Of a stretch of 64,000 nucleotides of DNA, positions 21,836-31,946 are shown in pieces. The position numbers and the translations under genes are program-made. This DNA comes from Chitinophagaceae bacterium (GTDB lineage Bacteria; Bacteroidota; Bacteroidia; Chitinophagales; Chitinophagaceae): positions 17,971 through 81,970 of the forward strand of contig JAQBNL010000084.1 of assembly GCA_028288585.1 (NCBI GenBank), in the 5' to 3' direction. The notes under the pieces are model-generated. The model worked only from the letters and a program-made list of their open reading frames with translations, searched no databases and was not told the DNA's origin. Position 1 is the stretch's first letter; the number at the start of each line of letters is the position of its first letter.

Positions 21836-23557
21836 TTAGAATAACCTATACACCGGATACCTCAAATGTGCCGGTTCATAATATGGCGAGTTCTTATAAA
21901 TAAAATTTAACTGCGCTGATGCATCATTGGCAAACTTGCTATCTGATAGTTTTTTGGCTTCCAGTTTTTGTTTCAGTTGGAGATTATTTTTTAAAACTTC
22001 TGCCGCAATATCTTCCCATCTGTAATCACTATAACCCTCTTTTTGCTGGAGGATTGCATCAAAAAAATTCCATGCAAAAAAACTGTCATCACCTGTCGGC
22101 TCCAGCATTTCAACAATATACCTGTTGGCAGCCTGGCTCATTGGGATAACATAATCCCCTTTTAAAAATTTTATTTTTTGTGTTGAAGAGGAAACTTTTA
22201 CATCTGTATTTCTATGGTGCTTTTCATATGCTCTTGGCGAAGCTTTATAATCATCAATATGATACGCTTCCACTTCAATTGAACTATCATTTTTTAATTG
22301 ATACATCTTAACCTTATTGAGTTTCAATAAATCAATTATTGCCCACCACCCCTGCGGAATTATGTAAGCTTCTGGTTTAGTAACAAAATTTTTAGAAGAG
22401 AATACATTGTAAAACTTAACCTGTTTTGTAAAAGGCTTGTTGCGGTTATAATACATTCTTTGCAATGCTGTTGCATCACTGGTTTTAAAAGCCTGCTCAT
22501 ATCCTTTAAAATTTATCATCGAATATTTTGAAGAATCTACCTGCCATGATAACGGAAAACTTTTCTCTTTCTGAATATCATTCATTGCTTTTTTTCTAAC
22601 TGTAATTAATTCAGCTGCGTGAATGCTTGACTGCTCAATAAATGTTTCCATTAATGCATATGTTGATTTAACCCTGTCTGCAAAAGGTTTCAGCATATGC
22701 GTTTCCGGCATAAAAGCCATGGTTTGAAACAAGGTGGCATAGCCTGATGAATATCTTGGAGGATCATAAAATTGCACCATGCCGCTATCAGGAGATGACC
22801 TTTCAAAATCAACATAAGGCGTCATTTCCCAACCTTTTTTTGTCATGCTTTTAAATAATTCAGGTTCAAACTTTTCTTTTAGCCAATGGCCAAGATCTGC
22901 GTCCAGCTTATCATATTGCGTAGTAAGCAACGTCATTGTATATTGATAATCTGCACCATCGCTAACATGATTATCGATTTGGATATCCGGATTTAAATAA
23001 TGAAATATCTGCGTAAAACTTCTTGCATTTTTGCTGTCATCTTTTGTAAAATCTCTGTTCAAATCAAGGTTTTGTGCATTGCCTCTAAAGCCATATTCTA
23101 ATGGCCCATTTTGGTTCGCTCTTGAAAAACTATTCCTGTTTAAACTGCCGCCAATATTATAAACAGGAATGAAAGCCAGTGCCACATTATCAGGCAGTTT
23201 TATTTTATTATTTGCAATATCTCTCACCAGCATCATGCTTGCATCAATTCCATCAGGCTCTCCGGGATGAATGCCATTATTGATAAGAATAACAATTTTG
23301 TTTTGTTTGTGCCAAACTTCAGGGTCAAACTTTCCAGCATTGCTTACCAAAACCAAATGCAAGGGATATCCTGCATCAGTTGGTCCCATTTTTTTTACCA
23401 ATATTTTAGCGGAAGACTTATCTAAATTTTTATAAAATTCAATTGCCTGAAAGTACGTTGCAGTTTCTTTACCATTGCTATTTTCAAAAGGTGTTTGTTG
23501 CGAAAAAACTGAACCTGAGATGAATGAAAATACAAGGAAGCAAAAAATAATTTTCAT
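21836..23557 (-). CDS. Secreted M14-family zinc carboxypeptidase
   Basis: The 573-residue protein has a signal peptide (MKIIFCFLVFSFISGSVFSQ). The catalytic zinc site of M14 peptidases is visible: NNGIHPGEPDG (His and Glu) and DNHVSDG (second His), with NLDLNRDF carrying the substrate-binding Arg. The C-terminal 250 residues, after the peptidase domain, have no recognised fold and contain many Tyr and Lys. It probably acts in the periplasm or outside the cell on peptides. It stands alone between the two repeat-rich gaps. Confidence 0.88.
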   Translation of the reverse strand: MKIIFCFLVFSFISGSVFSQQTPFENSNGKETATYFQAIEFYKNLDKSSAKILVKKMGPTDAGYPLHLVLVSNAGKFDPEVWHKQNKIVILINNGIHPGEPDGIDASMMLVRDIANNKIKLPDNVALAFIPVYNIGGSLNRNSFSRANQNGPLEYGFRGNAQNLDLNRDFTKDDSKNARSFTQIFHYLNPDIQIDNHVSDGADYQYTMTLLTTQYDKLDADLGHWLKEKFEPELFKSMTKKGWEMTPYVDFERSSPDSGMVQFYDPPRYSSGYATLFQTMAFMPETHMLKPFADRVKSTYALMETFIEQSSIHAAELITVRKKAMNDIQKEKSFPLSWQVDSSKYSMINFKGYEQAFKTSDATALQRMYYNRNKPFTKQVKFYNVFSSKNFVTKPEAYIIPQGWWAIIDLLKLNKVKMYQLKNDSSIEVEAYHIDDYKASPRAYEKHHRNTDVKVSSSTQKIKFLKGDYVIPMSQAANRYIVEMLEPTGDDSFFAWNFFDAILQQKEGYSDYRWEDIAAEVLKNNLQLKQKLEAKKLSDSKFANDASAQLNFIYKNSPYYEPAHLRYPVYRLF

Positions 23558-23600
23558 AATGAATTAATATTATTTGGTAAAATTGGTAAATTATTTTTTG

Positions 23601-23716
23601 CCCCGACTTTCAGGTCGGGGATAATTAGTAATGCGATTTAGGCTTTAGCCAAAATAAATAAAATTAGGCTAAAGCCAATCAATTTATTCTATAGTTCTCC
23701 GCCCTAAAGGACGGAG
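23601..23716. repeat. REP-like palindrome cluster
   Basis: Three palindromic units lie side by side: CCCCGAC...GTCGGGG (23601-23620), GGCTTTAGCC (23641-23650) with its inverse GGCTAAAGCC (23667-23676), and CTCCGCCC...GGACGGAG (23697-23716). Together they form a structured extragenic block downstream of rpsT and upstream of the peptidase on the minus strand. Confidence 0.5.
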
Positions 23717-23768
23717 CTAATTATTCTTTTAATTTCTTTTACAAAGTTTCAAACATTGTCTAATAAAA

Positions 23769-23794
23769 AAAGCGTCTCTTTTCAGAAACGCTTT
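23769..23794 (-). terminator. Terminator of rpsT
   Basis: AAAGCGTCTC (23769-23778) and GAAACGCTTT (23785-23794) pair with one mismatch, and A residues on the plus strand read as a T run on the minus strand. Confidence 0.75.
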
Positions 23795-23815
23795 CAATAA
23801 TCTTTTTTTACAGAT

Positions 23816-24073
23816 CTATTTTGCCAGTGTATTTACGCCTTTTGTAAGCTTACGTTTTAAGTTAGCTGCTTTATTTTTATGGATAATACCACGCTTTGCC
23901 AATTTATCAATCATTGATGCAACAGCAGGTAGTTTTTCTGATGCGCCTTCTTTTGTATCAAGTACTTTCAGATCACGAATTGCATTACGGGTTGTTTTAC
24001 CATAATAGCGGTTACGCTCTCTGCGCTTTGTTGATTGTCTTACATCCTTTTTGGTAGCTGCGTGATTAGCCAT
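23816..24073 (-). CDS. rpsT: 30S ribosomal protein S20
   Basis: The 85-residue bS20 has the expected basic helical sequence: MANHAATKKDVRQSTKRRER, a helix with RNAIRDLKVLD and the C-terminal IDKLAKRGIIHKNKAANLKR. It binds 16S rRNA in the 30S body. The gene has its own -7 box TATCTTTG 22 bases upstream and a terminator downstream. It is read away from sucA. Confidence 0.96.
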   Translation of the reverse strand: MANHAATKKDVRQSTKRRERNRYYGKTTRNAIRDLKVLDTKEGASEKLPAVASMIDKLAKRGIIHKNKAANLKRKLTKGVNTLAK

Positions 24074-24094
24074 GAAATTTTAATTTTTGGTCGG

Positions 24095-24102
24095 CAAAGA
24101 TA
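24095..24102 (-). promoter_or_regulatory. -7 box of rpsT
   Basis: TATCTTTG on the minus strand, 21 bases before the ATG of rpsT. Confidence 0.6.
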
Positions 24103-24207
24103 GGGATTTGTAACAATAAAAAGTACTCTGTTATCAATCTTTTTAATAGGATTTAGCTTTTAATAGCCAATTTTAATGTAACGAAAAACCGATATTTGCA
24201 CATATTT

Positions 24208-26988
24208 ATGAAAGATTTCTCATACATCACAAATTCCCACCCGGCTTATATAGAAAATCTTTATGAAGATTATGTAAAAAACCCGGAAACGATTGACCCT
24301 GATATGCGTAAATTTTTTGAAGGGTTTGATTTTGCTGTTAATTCAGGAATAACAAATATTAAAGGAAGTAATGGAACAGCTTTAGCAGAAACAGTTGCAG
24401 CAAAAAGCGAAGTTTCTCCTGGGGATGCTTCAATAAGCTGGAAAAAAGAATTAGGCGTATACCGGATGATACTTGGGTATCGCAATAAAGGTCACCTGGT
24501 TGCAAAAACAAACCCGATCCGCCAGCGCAAAGATCGCGGGGCTAACCTTGATCCTGCTTTTTTTGGTTTTACAGAAGAAGACATGGATAAAAATTTTCAG
24601 GCAGGCAATCTTATTGGATTAGGAACTACAACACTTCGTAACATTATTGCACACCTTCAAAAATGCTATGCTGATCATGTAGGTATTGAATTTAAATACA
24701 TAAGTGATCAGAAAAAAATTGATTGGCTAACAAATGAAATGGAAAAGAATTTTTCACAACCTGTTTCATTGGAAAAAAAGAAAAGGATTTTAGAAAAACT
24801 GAACCAGGGTGTGATGTTTGAAAAATTCCTTCACACAAAATATATAGGGCAAAAAAGATTTTCGCTTGAAGGCGGCGAAACTACAATAGCTGCACTGGAT
24901 GCCATAATCAATACTGCTGCCGACTCCGACGTACAGGAAATGGTAATTGGTATGGCTCACCGGGGAAGGTTGAATATCCTCGCAAATATCATGGGTAAAA
25001 CCTATGAGCAAATCTTCAGTGAATTTGAGGGAACGGCGCAACTTGATCAAACCATGGGAAGCGGCGATGTAAAATATCATATGGGATTTGGAAGTGAAGT
25101 AACCACAACCAACGGTAAATCTATCCATTTGAAGTTAATGCCGAATCCATCACACCTGGAAGCAGTAGATCCTGTGGTAGTAGGATTTGCAAGAGCAAAA
25201 GCTGATGTGCTGTATGACAGCCAATTTGATAAAATTCTGCCACTATTAATTCACGGTGATGCCTCACTGGCGGGAGAAGGTGTTGTGTATGAAGTTTTAC
25301 AGATGAGCGCTTTGAAAGGTTACGATACAGGTGGCACCATTCATTTTGTTATCAACAACCAGATAGGTTTCACAACAGATTTTGATGATGCAAGAAGTTC
25401 TGACTATTGCACATCGCTGGCTGCTGCTATACATGCTCCTGTGTTGCATGTAAATGGTGATGATCCGGAGGCGGTGGTAAAATGCGTTGAAATGGCAACA
25501 CACTACAGGCAGGAGTTCAATGCAGATATTTTTATTGACATGGTTTGTTATCGCCGTCACGGACACAATGAAGGTGATGATCCTAAATTTACTCAACCGC
25601 ATTTGTATGCACTTATAGACAAGCATCCTAATCCGAGAGAAGTATATGTAAACTATTTGCTGGAACATGGCGAGTCCGACGCCCAGGAATTAGCCAGGGA
25701 AATGGAAAAAAAATTCTGGAGCGATTTACAGGAACGGCTTGATGAAGTAAAACAAAATCCGTTGCCTTATACTTACCAGCAGCCTGAAATATGGTGGAGA
25801 AATTTGCGTAAGGCAACGCAGGGAGATTTTGAGCAATCGCCGGTAACAGCTATCAGTACAGATAGTTTTAAAAAAGTATTTGATGCAATGATGAAATGGC
25901 CGGATGGCTTTAAGCCGTTGCGAAAAGTGGAAAAAATTATCCAGGATAAAATAAAGTTATTTGATGCTGAGCAAAAAGCAGATTGGGCAACAGGTGAGCT
26001 TATGGCTTATGGAAGTCTGTTGCTGAATGGGAATGATGTACGCATGAGCGGACAGGATGTACAGCGGGGCACTTTTTCGCATCGTCATGCAGTTTTAAGA
26101 GATGATACTAATGATAAAGCATATAACAGGCTGAGCAATATCCCGGATGCAAAGGGTAAATTCAGAATTTATAATTCACTGTTAAGTGAATTTGGGGTAT
26201 TAGGCTTTGAATATGGATATGGATTGGCAAATCCTAATGCCCTGGTATTATGGGAAGCACAATTCGGTGATTTTGGTAATGAGGCGCAAACGATTATTGA
26301 TCAATTTATTTCATCCGGTGAGCAAAAATGGAATCGGATGAATGGCCTGGTAATGCTCTTGCCGCATGGTTATGAAGGGCAGGGGCCGGAGCACAGCAGC
26401 GGACGGATGGAACGCTTTTTACAAATGTGTGCAGAGCTCAATATGATAATTGCAAACATTACAACCTCTGCAAATTATTTTCATGCAATGCGCAGGCAAC
26501 TGGCCTGGCCATTCAGAAAACCTTTAATTATTTTTTCGCCAAAAGCAAACTTAAGACACCCCGGGAGTTTCAGTCATATTGATGAGTTTACATCCGGAGG
26601 ATTTAAAGAATTGATCGATGATAATTTTGTGAAGGATCCATCAGCAATTAAAAAAGTTTTATTCTGCAGCGGCAAAATTTATTTTGATCTTGCTGAAAAA
26701 CAACAAAAAGAAAACAGGCAGGATATTGCTATCATCAGGATGGAGCAAATTTATCCGTTACCAATAAAACAACTGGAAGAATTGTATAAAAAATACAGTA
26801 AAGCAATTTGGTTTTGGGTACAGGAAGAACCGTTGAATATGGGAGCAGCCTCATTCTTATTAATGAATTTAAAAATCATTAATTATGGTGTGATAGGGCG
26901 GCAGCCAAGCGCTTCTACTGCTACGGGGTATGCAAAAGTGCATGCACAGGAACAGGCAGAAATAATTGAAACAGCATTTAGTGTTTAG
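24208..26988 (+). CDS. sucA: 2-oxoglutarate dehydrogenase E1
   Basis: The ATG at 24208 (MKDFSYITNS) is preferred to the TTG at 24196. The enzyme of about 926 residues is the thiamine-diphosphate E1 of the 2-oxoglutarate dehydrogenase complex. It has the N-terminal peripheral segment, GMAHRGRLNILANIMGK, the HGDASLAGEG region of the cofactor site, RHGHNEGDDP, and the C-terminal half with GTFSHRHAV and PHGYEGQGPEHSS. It decarboxylates 2-oxoglutarate and passes the succinyl group to the lipoyl arm of the next gene product. The E2 gene follows 38 bases later; icd, the previous TCA step, is about 5 kb upstream on the other strand. Confidence 0.97.
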   Translation: MKDFSYITNSHPAYIENLYEDYVKNPETIDPDMRKFFEGFDFAVNSGITNIKGSNGTALAETVAAKSEVSPGDASISWKKELGVYRMILGYRNKGHLVAKTNPIRQRKDRGANLDPAFFGFTEEDMDKNFQAGNLIGLGTTTLRNIIAHLQKCYADHVGIEFKYISDQKKIDWLTNEMEKNFSQPVSLEKKKRILEKLNQGVMFEKFLHTKYIGQKRFSLEGGETTIAALDAIINTAADSDVQEMVIGMAHRGRLNILANIMGKTYEQIFSEFEGTAQLDQTMGSGDVKYHMGFGSEVTTTNGKSIHLKLMPNPSHLEAVDPVVVGFARAKADVLYDSQFDKILPLLIHGDASLAGEGVVYEVLQMSALKGYDTGGTIHFVINNQIGFTTDFDDARSSDYCTSLAAAIHAPVLHVNGDDPEAVVKCVEMATHYRQEFNADIFIDMVCYRRHGHNEGDDPKFTQPHLYALIDKHPNPREVYVNYLLEHGESDAQELAREMEKKFWSDLQERLDEVKQNPLPYTYQQPEIWWRNLRKATQGDFEQSPVTAISTDSFKKVFDAMMKWPDGFKPLRKVEKIIQDKIKLFDAEQKADWATGELMAYGSLLLNGNDVRMSGQDVQRGTFSHRHAVLRDDTNDKAYNRLSNIPDAKGKFRIYNSLLSEFGVLGFEYGYGLANPNALVLWEAQFGDFGNEAQTIIDQFISSGEQKWNRMNGLVMLLPHGYEGQGPEHSSGRMERFLQMCAELNMIIANITTSANYFHAMRRQLAWPFRKPLIIFSPKANLRHPGSFSHIDEFTSGGFKELIDDNFVKDPSAIKKVLFCSGKIYFDLAEKQQKENRQDIAIIRMEQIYPLPIKQLEELYKKYSKAIWFWVQEEPLNMGAASFLLMNLKIINYGVIGRQPSASTATGYAKVHAQEQAEIIETAFSV

Positions 26989-27026
26989 TAAACATTTATC
27001 TTAGTTACGTATTTTAAAATGTAATC

Positions 27027-28265
27027 ATGGCGATAGAAATTAAAGTTCCTTCAATTGGTGAAAGTATAACGGAAGTAACACTGGTAAAATGGATAAAACA
27101 AAATGGTGATTATGTTGAAAGAGATGAAGTGATAGCAGAACTGGAAAGTGAAAAAGCCACGTTCGAAATCAATGCACAGCAAGCCGGTATTTTAACCACC
27201 ATTGCCAAAGAAGGGGATACATTAAAAATTGGTGACGTCGCCTGCACAATAGATGACACAGCTGCACGGCCGGAAAAAGCAGAACCAAAGCCGGAAGAAA
27301 AAAAGGAGAAAATAAAAAAAGCTGAATCACCAAAAGCTGAAGAATCGAAAGAGCCTGTTCAAAATAAAGAAGAGAAAACGGATGTAAAAGCAACGCCAGT
27401 TGCCGCGGCAATTTTAGCAGATAAAAAAGTAGACGTAAAAAATATTACACCATCCGGCTCTAACGGAAGGATATTAAAGCATGATGTACTGGATGCATTA
27501 TCCAATCCTGGCAGAAGCATTGGCCAGCCTATGTTTAGCAGGGATGATAAGCCTGAGAAGATGAGCAATCTCCGCAAAACAATAAGCCGTAGATTGGTAG
27601 AGGCTAAGAATACAACGGCAATGCTCACCACTTTTAATGAAGTGGATATGAGCGCCATAATGGAGCTGCGAACTAAGTATAAAGAGGTCTTTAAAAAGCA
27701 ACACGAAGTAAATCTTGGCTTCATGAGCTTTTTTACAAAAGCTGTTTGCTTTGGTGTACAGGAATGGCCTACTGTAAATGCAATGATTGATGGCGAAAAT
27801 ATTGTGCACCATAATTATTGTGATATTTCCATAGCAGTTTCTGCACCTAAAGGTTTGGTAGTGCCTGTAATAAGAAATGCCGAAAGCCTTAGCATGGCTG
27901 AAATTGAAAAGAAAGTTGTTGAGCTGGCAACCAAGGCAAAAGAAAATAAACTCACTATTGAAGAAATGACGGGAGGAACTTTTACTATAACTAATGGGGG
28001 AGTGTTTGGCTCACTGATGAGCACACCAATAATAAATATCCCGCAGTCTGCTATTTTAGGGATGCATAAAATACAGGAAAGACCGGTTGCCATTAATGGC
28101 CAGGTGGTAATTAAACCTATGATGTATGTGGCATTAAGTTACGATCACAGGATAATTGATGGCCGTGAGTCAGTGAGTTTTTTAGTAAGAGTAAAAGAAA
28201 TGCTTGAAAATCCTGAGCAGTTACTTTTTGGAAAGGATCCCATGAAAGCCTTATTAGAGATCTGA
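27027..28265 (+). CDS. odhB: Dihydrolipoyl succinyltransferase (2-oxoglutarate dehydrogenase E2)
   Basis: The 412-residue E2 has a lipoyl domain (residues 1-76) with the lipoylated Lys43 in ESEKATFEI, an Ala/Glu/Lys-rich linker, a subunit-binding segment ([17 protein letters not shown]) and the acetyltransferase core from about residue 180. The catalytic motif [12 protein letters not shown] carries the active-site His. It transfers the succinyl group to CoA. The start codon is 38 bases after sucA, so they are one operon, and its stop overlaps the rsmB start. The E3 dihydrolipoyl dehydrogenase is not in the window. Confidence 0.97.
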   Translation: MAIEIKVPSIGESITEVTLVKWIKQNGDYVERDEVIAELESEKATFEINAQQAGILTTIAKEGDTLKIGDVACTIDDTAARPEKAEPKPEEKKEKIKKAESPKAEESKEPVQNKEEKTDVKATPVAAAILADKKVDVKNITPSGSNGRILKHDVLDALSNPGRSIGQPMFSRDDKPEKMSNLRKTISRRLVEAKNTTAMLTTFNEVDMSAIMELRTKYKEVFKKQHEVNLGFMSFFTKAVCFGVQEWPTVNAMIDGENIVHHNYCDISIAVSAPKGLVVPVIRNAESLSMAEIEKKVVELATKAKENKLTIEEMTGGTFTITNGGVFGSLMSTPIINIPQSAILGMHKIQERPVAINGQVVIKPMMYVALSYDHRIIDGRESVSFLVRVKEMLENPEQLLFGKDPMKALLEI

Positions 28266-29434
28266 TGCGATTTCTATCTTACCTAAATTCAGCTGTTACT
28301 ATTTTACGATCCTATAATGGCAATGAACCATTCCACCTTTATGTAAAAAAATATTTTACTGCCAACAAAAAGTATGGTTCAAGAGACAGGAAACAGATTA
28401 CTTCTCTTTGCTACAATTATTTTCGTTTAGGAAATGCTGTTAAAAATATTCCCATTGAAGAAAGGATTGTGCTTGCAACATTTTTATGTGAAACCTCCTC
28501 ATCCGAATTTTTAAAAGCTGTAAAGCCTGAATGGAATAATTTGAGCGAACGATCTATTGAAGAAAAACTTTCTTTTCTTTCAACACAGTTTTCTATTCAA
28601 AATATATTTCCCTATAAAGAAGAATTAAGTGAAGAAATTGATGCAGAAAAATTCAACGCATCATTTCTAATTCAACCTGACCTTTTCTTAAGAGTGCGAC
28701 CAGGCAATAATAAAAGAGTAATGGGAAAACTGGCAGGAGCAGGGATATCGTACAAATTAGTAAATGAAGATTGTATTGTGCTTCCCAATTCATCAAAGAT
28801 AAATGATGTAATAGAGTTGGATAAAGAAGCAGTTGTGCAGGATTATAATTCACAGAATATAGCGGGGTTTATTCAACTAAAAGCTAAGAACAATAAACAA
28901 CCCACTGTTTGGGATTGCTGTGCTGCAAGTGGTGGAAAATCAATTTTGGCCTATGACATTAATCCAAATATTGAGTTAACTGTAAGCGATAAGAGAGAAT
29001 CTATTCTTGAAAATTTGAAAAAACGTTTTGCTGTTGCGGGAATAAAAAAATATCATCCTTTTATAGCAGATATTACTGCCGGCAACTGGCAACAGCAAAC
29101 AAAAAAATTTGATCTCATTATTTGTGATGCTCCCTGCACCGGCTCAGGAACATGGTCACGAACTCCCGAACAATTATTTTATTTTAAAAAAGATATGATT
29201 GAAAAATATTCGGTTCTGCAAAAAAAGATAATAGAAAATATTATTCCGCATATAAAACCCGGTGGCCAGCTTTTATACATTACATGCTCAGTATTTAAAA
29301 AAGAAAATGAAGATGTTGTAAAATATGTCCAGGAAAAATTAAACCTGAAACTGAAAAAAATGGAAATATTAAAAGGCTATGAAATAAAAGCCGATACTAT
29401 GTTTGCTGCATTGCTTACTGCGCCATTATCCTGA
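28265..29434 (+). CDS. RsmB/NOP-family RNA m5C methyltransferase
   Basis: The 389-residue protein has the class I methyltransferase core with motif I CAASGGKSILA, motif IV DAPCTGSG with a catalytic Cys and motif VI ITCSVFKKENE with the second Cys, which define the RsmB/NOP2 group of 5-methylcytosine RNA methyltransferases. The N-terminal part resembles the NusB-like/RNA-binding region of this group. The ATG overlaps the odhB stop (TGATG), so translation is coupled to the TCA genes. Its 3' end overlaps the convergent subtilase gene by 20 bases. The rRNA target (possibly 16S position 967) is inferred from the family. Confidence 0.9.
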   Translation: MRFLSYLNSAVTILRSYNGNEPFHLYVKKYFTANKKYGSRDRKQITSLCYNYFRLGNAVKNIPIEERIVLATFLCETSSSEFLKAVKPEWNNLSERSIEEKLSFLSTQFSIQNIFPYKEELSEEIDAEKFNASFLIQPDLFLRVRPGNNKRVMGKLAGAGISYKLVNEDCIVLPNSSKINDVIELDKEAVVQDYNSQNIAGFIQLKAKNNKQPTVWDCCAASGGKSILAYDINPNIELTVSDKRESILENLKKRFAVAGIKKYHPFIADITAGNWQQQTKKFDLIICDAPCTGSGTWSRTPEQLFYFKKDMIEKYSVLQKKIIENIIPHIKPGGQLLYITCSVFKKENEDVVKYVQEKLNLKLKKMEILKGYEIKADTMFAALLTAPLS

Positions 29435-31112
29435 TGCTCCTCTTTTCCAAAACATTGCTATAGCGTAATGTATAAATTCCCTTAGCCAGCGGTTGCAAAT
29501 TATTAAAAGAAATAAATTGAGCCTGTCCCTGCTGTGTGGTAACCTGTTTGGTTACATATAATTTTCCATCGGCGCCATATAATTTAAAGGTTGATATTCC
29601 TGAATATTGGGGTCTTATCAATAGTGTAAAATTTCCCATGAAGGGATTTGGATATACTTTTATCCAATCATTGGCTAAAATAGTATTAGCCTGCAGTAAA
29701 ATCCTTTGTTGAAAAAGATTGTCGTATGCCTTATGAAAATTTGGAATGCCATAGCCAATGCGGTCATCAGGCGTTGTATAAATACTGCTGCTGCGTTTCA
29801 CCGCTTCAATTATCTGCATGTTTGTGAACTCCGGAAATGCCTGCCACAAGCATGTGATAAGGCCCGCTAAATTTGGGCATGCAAGCGAAGTTCCGTTACC
29901 AAAATTTGGCAGATTGTTTAATCCTGCATAAGCTGTGCCCTGGCCAACAGAAGCCACAGTTGGCTTTATCCTTCCATCACTGGAAGGCCCAAAACCACTA
30001 AACGTTGCAACTACTCCCGAAGCATTTACGGCTCCCACACTTACAATACTGTCTGCATCAGCAGGTGTAGAAATGTAGTGCCATGGGTTATTGCCATCAT
30101 TGCCTGCAGCCACTACGGATATGATTCCCTTTCTTGCGGCCATAGTATTTGCTTTTGCTATAATAGTCACCTTTCCATTCATATCTGCATAAGTATGATT
30201 GAAAATAGGATTGGTAAAAGTTGTATAACCTAATGAAGTTGAAAAAACATCAACGCCAATACTATCTGCCCGTTCGGCGGCAGCAGCCCAGTTCTGTTCT
30301 TCTATAGGATACTCTGATGAAACATCTTCTGTTCTGTATAAATAAAATTTTGCCTTGGGGCAACTGCCAACTAATTGGCCCGGGGAGTTACCGGCAATTA
30401 TTGAAAAACAATACATGCCATGCGGATCATCTTCAGTTACGCTTATTTCGTTTTTTACATAATCATACGTTTCCACTATTTGATTATTATTTCTTACGCT
30501 GTCAAAAGCAGTTACGGTTAAATAATTTCTGTAACCTGCATCAAACATTGCCATCAGCATTCCTTCTCCTTTAAAGCCATTATTATGTAAAAATTCTCCT
30601 TCATGAATATGTATCTGCGCAAATGAATTTCCATAATTAAAAACATCAGCGGCTGTTTGTACTACCCCGGTTACAGTGGTGGCCTGGGAAATTTCTTCAT
30701 TAAATTTATTTCGTGTCGGGATGTTTTCCCTGTTTCCCTGCTGCGTTCTCATTACAGGATTAGAAGAGATAACAAATGGGAAATTATTGATTTTTGCCAG
30801 CGCTGCAGCATCAGTGGTTTGTATGCAAACTTCATTCAACCACTTTGATTTATTAAGAATGGTAACGCTGCCTGCCAATTGCACACTATCAATATACCGG
30901 GGCGTTATGGGAAGATCGGTAGAATCAATAGAGATATGTTGTCTTACTCTTCTTTGAATCGATCTGGGAGATAAATACTGCGAAGGGTTATTGATGCTGT
31001 AAGGCGTTCCGGCCTTGTCCTTAAACCGTATAATATATTTTGAGAATTGTGCTTTAGAATCTTTTGAAAAAAATAAAGTGCCAATAAAAATGAGGAGTAA
31101 AATTTTCTTCAT
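29415..31112 (-). CDS. Subtilisin-like serine peptidase with T9SS sorting domain
   Basis: The 565-residue protein has a signal peptide (MKKILLLIFIGTLFFSKDS), an inhibitor-like N-terminal domain and the S8 catalytic domain. The triad is visible: MAMFDAGYR (Asp), DDPHGMYCFS (His) and NGTSLACPNLAG (Ser). The last 80 residues (VYPNPFMGNFTLLI to YSNVLEKRSIRIMAQ) are a type A C-terminal sorting domain of the type IX secretion system, so the protein is exported to the cell surface or medium. It overlaps rsmB by 20 bases at its 3' end and precedes a lipoprotein gene read in the same direction. Confidence 0.9.
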   Translation of the reverse strand: MKKILLLIFIGTLFFSKDSKAQFSKYIIRFKDKAGTPYSINNPSQYLSPRSIQRRVRQHISIDSTDLPITPRYIDSVQLAGSVTILNKSKWLNEVCIQTTDAAALAKINNFPFVISSNPVMRTQQGNRENIPTRNKFNEEISQATTVTGVVQTAADVFNYGNSFAQIHIHEGEFLHNNGFKGEGMLMAMFDAGYRNYLTVTAFDSVRNNNQIVETYDYVKNEISVTEDDPHGMYCFSIIAGNSPGQLVGSCPKAKFYLYRTEDVSSEYPIEEQNWAAAAERADSIGVDVFSTSLGYTTFTNPIFNHTYADMNGKVTIIAKANTMAARKGIISVVAAGNDGNNPWHYISTPADADSIVSVGAVNASGVVATFSGFGPSSDGRIKPTVASVGQGTAYAGLNNLPNFGNGTSLACPNLAGLITCLWQAFPEFTNMQIIEAVKRSSSIYTTPDDRIGYGIPNFHKAYDNLFQQRILLQANTILANDWIKVYPNPFMGNFTLLIRPQYSGISTFKLYGADGKLYVTKQVTTQQGQAQFISFNNLQPLAKGIYTLRYSNVLEKRSIRIMAQ

Positions 31113-31175
31113 ACCAGGATTTGTGTAACAAACAATTACTATACTTCAAATTTAAAGATTCTGATTAGAGTGACC

Positions 31176-31913
31176 TTAATTATAACCGGTTATTGTAAGC
31201 TTTACACCATAGCCACTATAAAATGCCAGCCGTCCGGGTTGAGCTCCCTGGAATTCCCAATGCAAAAATTCTTTGTATACAAGGCCAATACCTTTTGCAT
31301 ATTTTTCAACGCTATAATTTTTTTCAGCATACTGGGTGCCGGGTAACTTTGGATCCTGGCCTAAAAATTCATCTCTTTGGTTAACCTTAATCGTAGTAAA
31401 TAAAAATCCGTTTACAGTGAGAGGAATATTTACACTATCGTATTTATAATCCCAATCATCTAAATATTTTGTAGTGGAGTTTAAAGAATAAGTATCAATG
31501 AAAGTATTTCCCTTCCAGCTATAGCCGTCTTGTATAGGCAATTTTAATTTTTGAAAACGTAAATTATTTTCAACAAATTCTATTGTGGTTGTGGTTGGTA
31601 TCGCCATAAAAACATTGCTGGCCGTCCACGCCTGGGTTGCATTTTGCCGCATGTAGCGTACTATTCTAAAAGCCGCCCGTCCGAGGTTATCTGCCAACTG
31701 GGTCTCTACCGAATCTTTAACCTGGTATTTTATAACAGTATCTTTTTGACCAAAATTTATATATACTGTTGAATCTAAATTATAGCTAATGTATTTGCCT
31801 ACCTGCAATGGAAAATAATCACTTAGTGAAGCGGTTGTATAAAGTTCGTTTTGTTTGTTACAGGCAGTTAGTACAGTAATTAACAGCAAGGCAAAACCAA
31901 AGTATTTCTTCAT
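31176..31913 (-). CDS. Predicted lipoprotein
   Basis: The ATG at 31913 (MKKYFGFALLLITVLTAC) gives a lipoprotein signal with lipobox LTAC (Cys18) and a mature part of about 228 residues. The mature sequence is beta-rich, with many Tyr, Asn and Thr residues (for example YISYNLDSTVYINFG); the family is not recognised but resembles uncharacterised lipoproteins of Bacteroidota. It lies between mnmA and the subtilase gene, 24 bases after mnmA's stop, so it may be transcribed with mnmA. Confidence 0.7.
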   Translation of the reverse strand: MKKYFGFALLLITVLTACNKQNELYTTASLSDYFPLQVGKYISYNLDSTVYINFGQKDTVIKYQVKDSVETQLADNLGRAAFRIVRYMRQNATQAWTASNVFMAIPTTTTIEFVENNLRFQKLKLPIQDGYSWKGNTFIDTYSLNSTTKYLDDWDYKYDSVNIPLTVNGFLFTTIKVNQRDEFLGQDPKLPGTQYAEKNYSVEKYAKGIGLVYKEFLHWEFQGAQPGRLAFYSGYGVKLTITGYN

Positions 31914-31946
31914 AGAATTCAATTAGGGGCTATGTTAAAGATGCAA

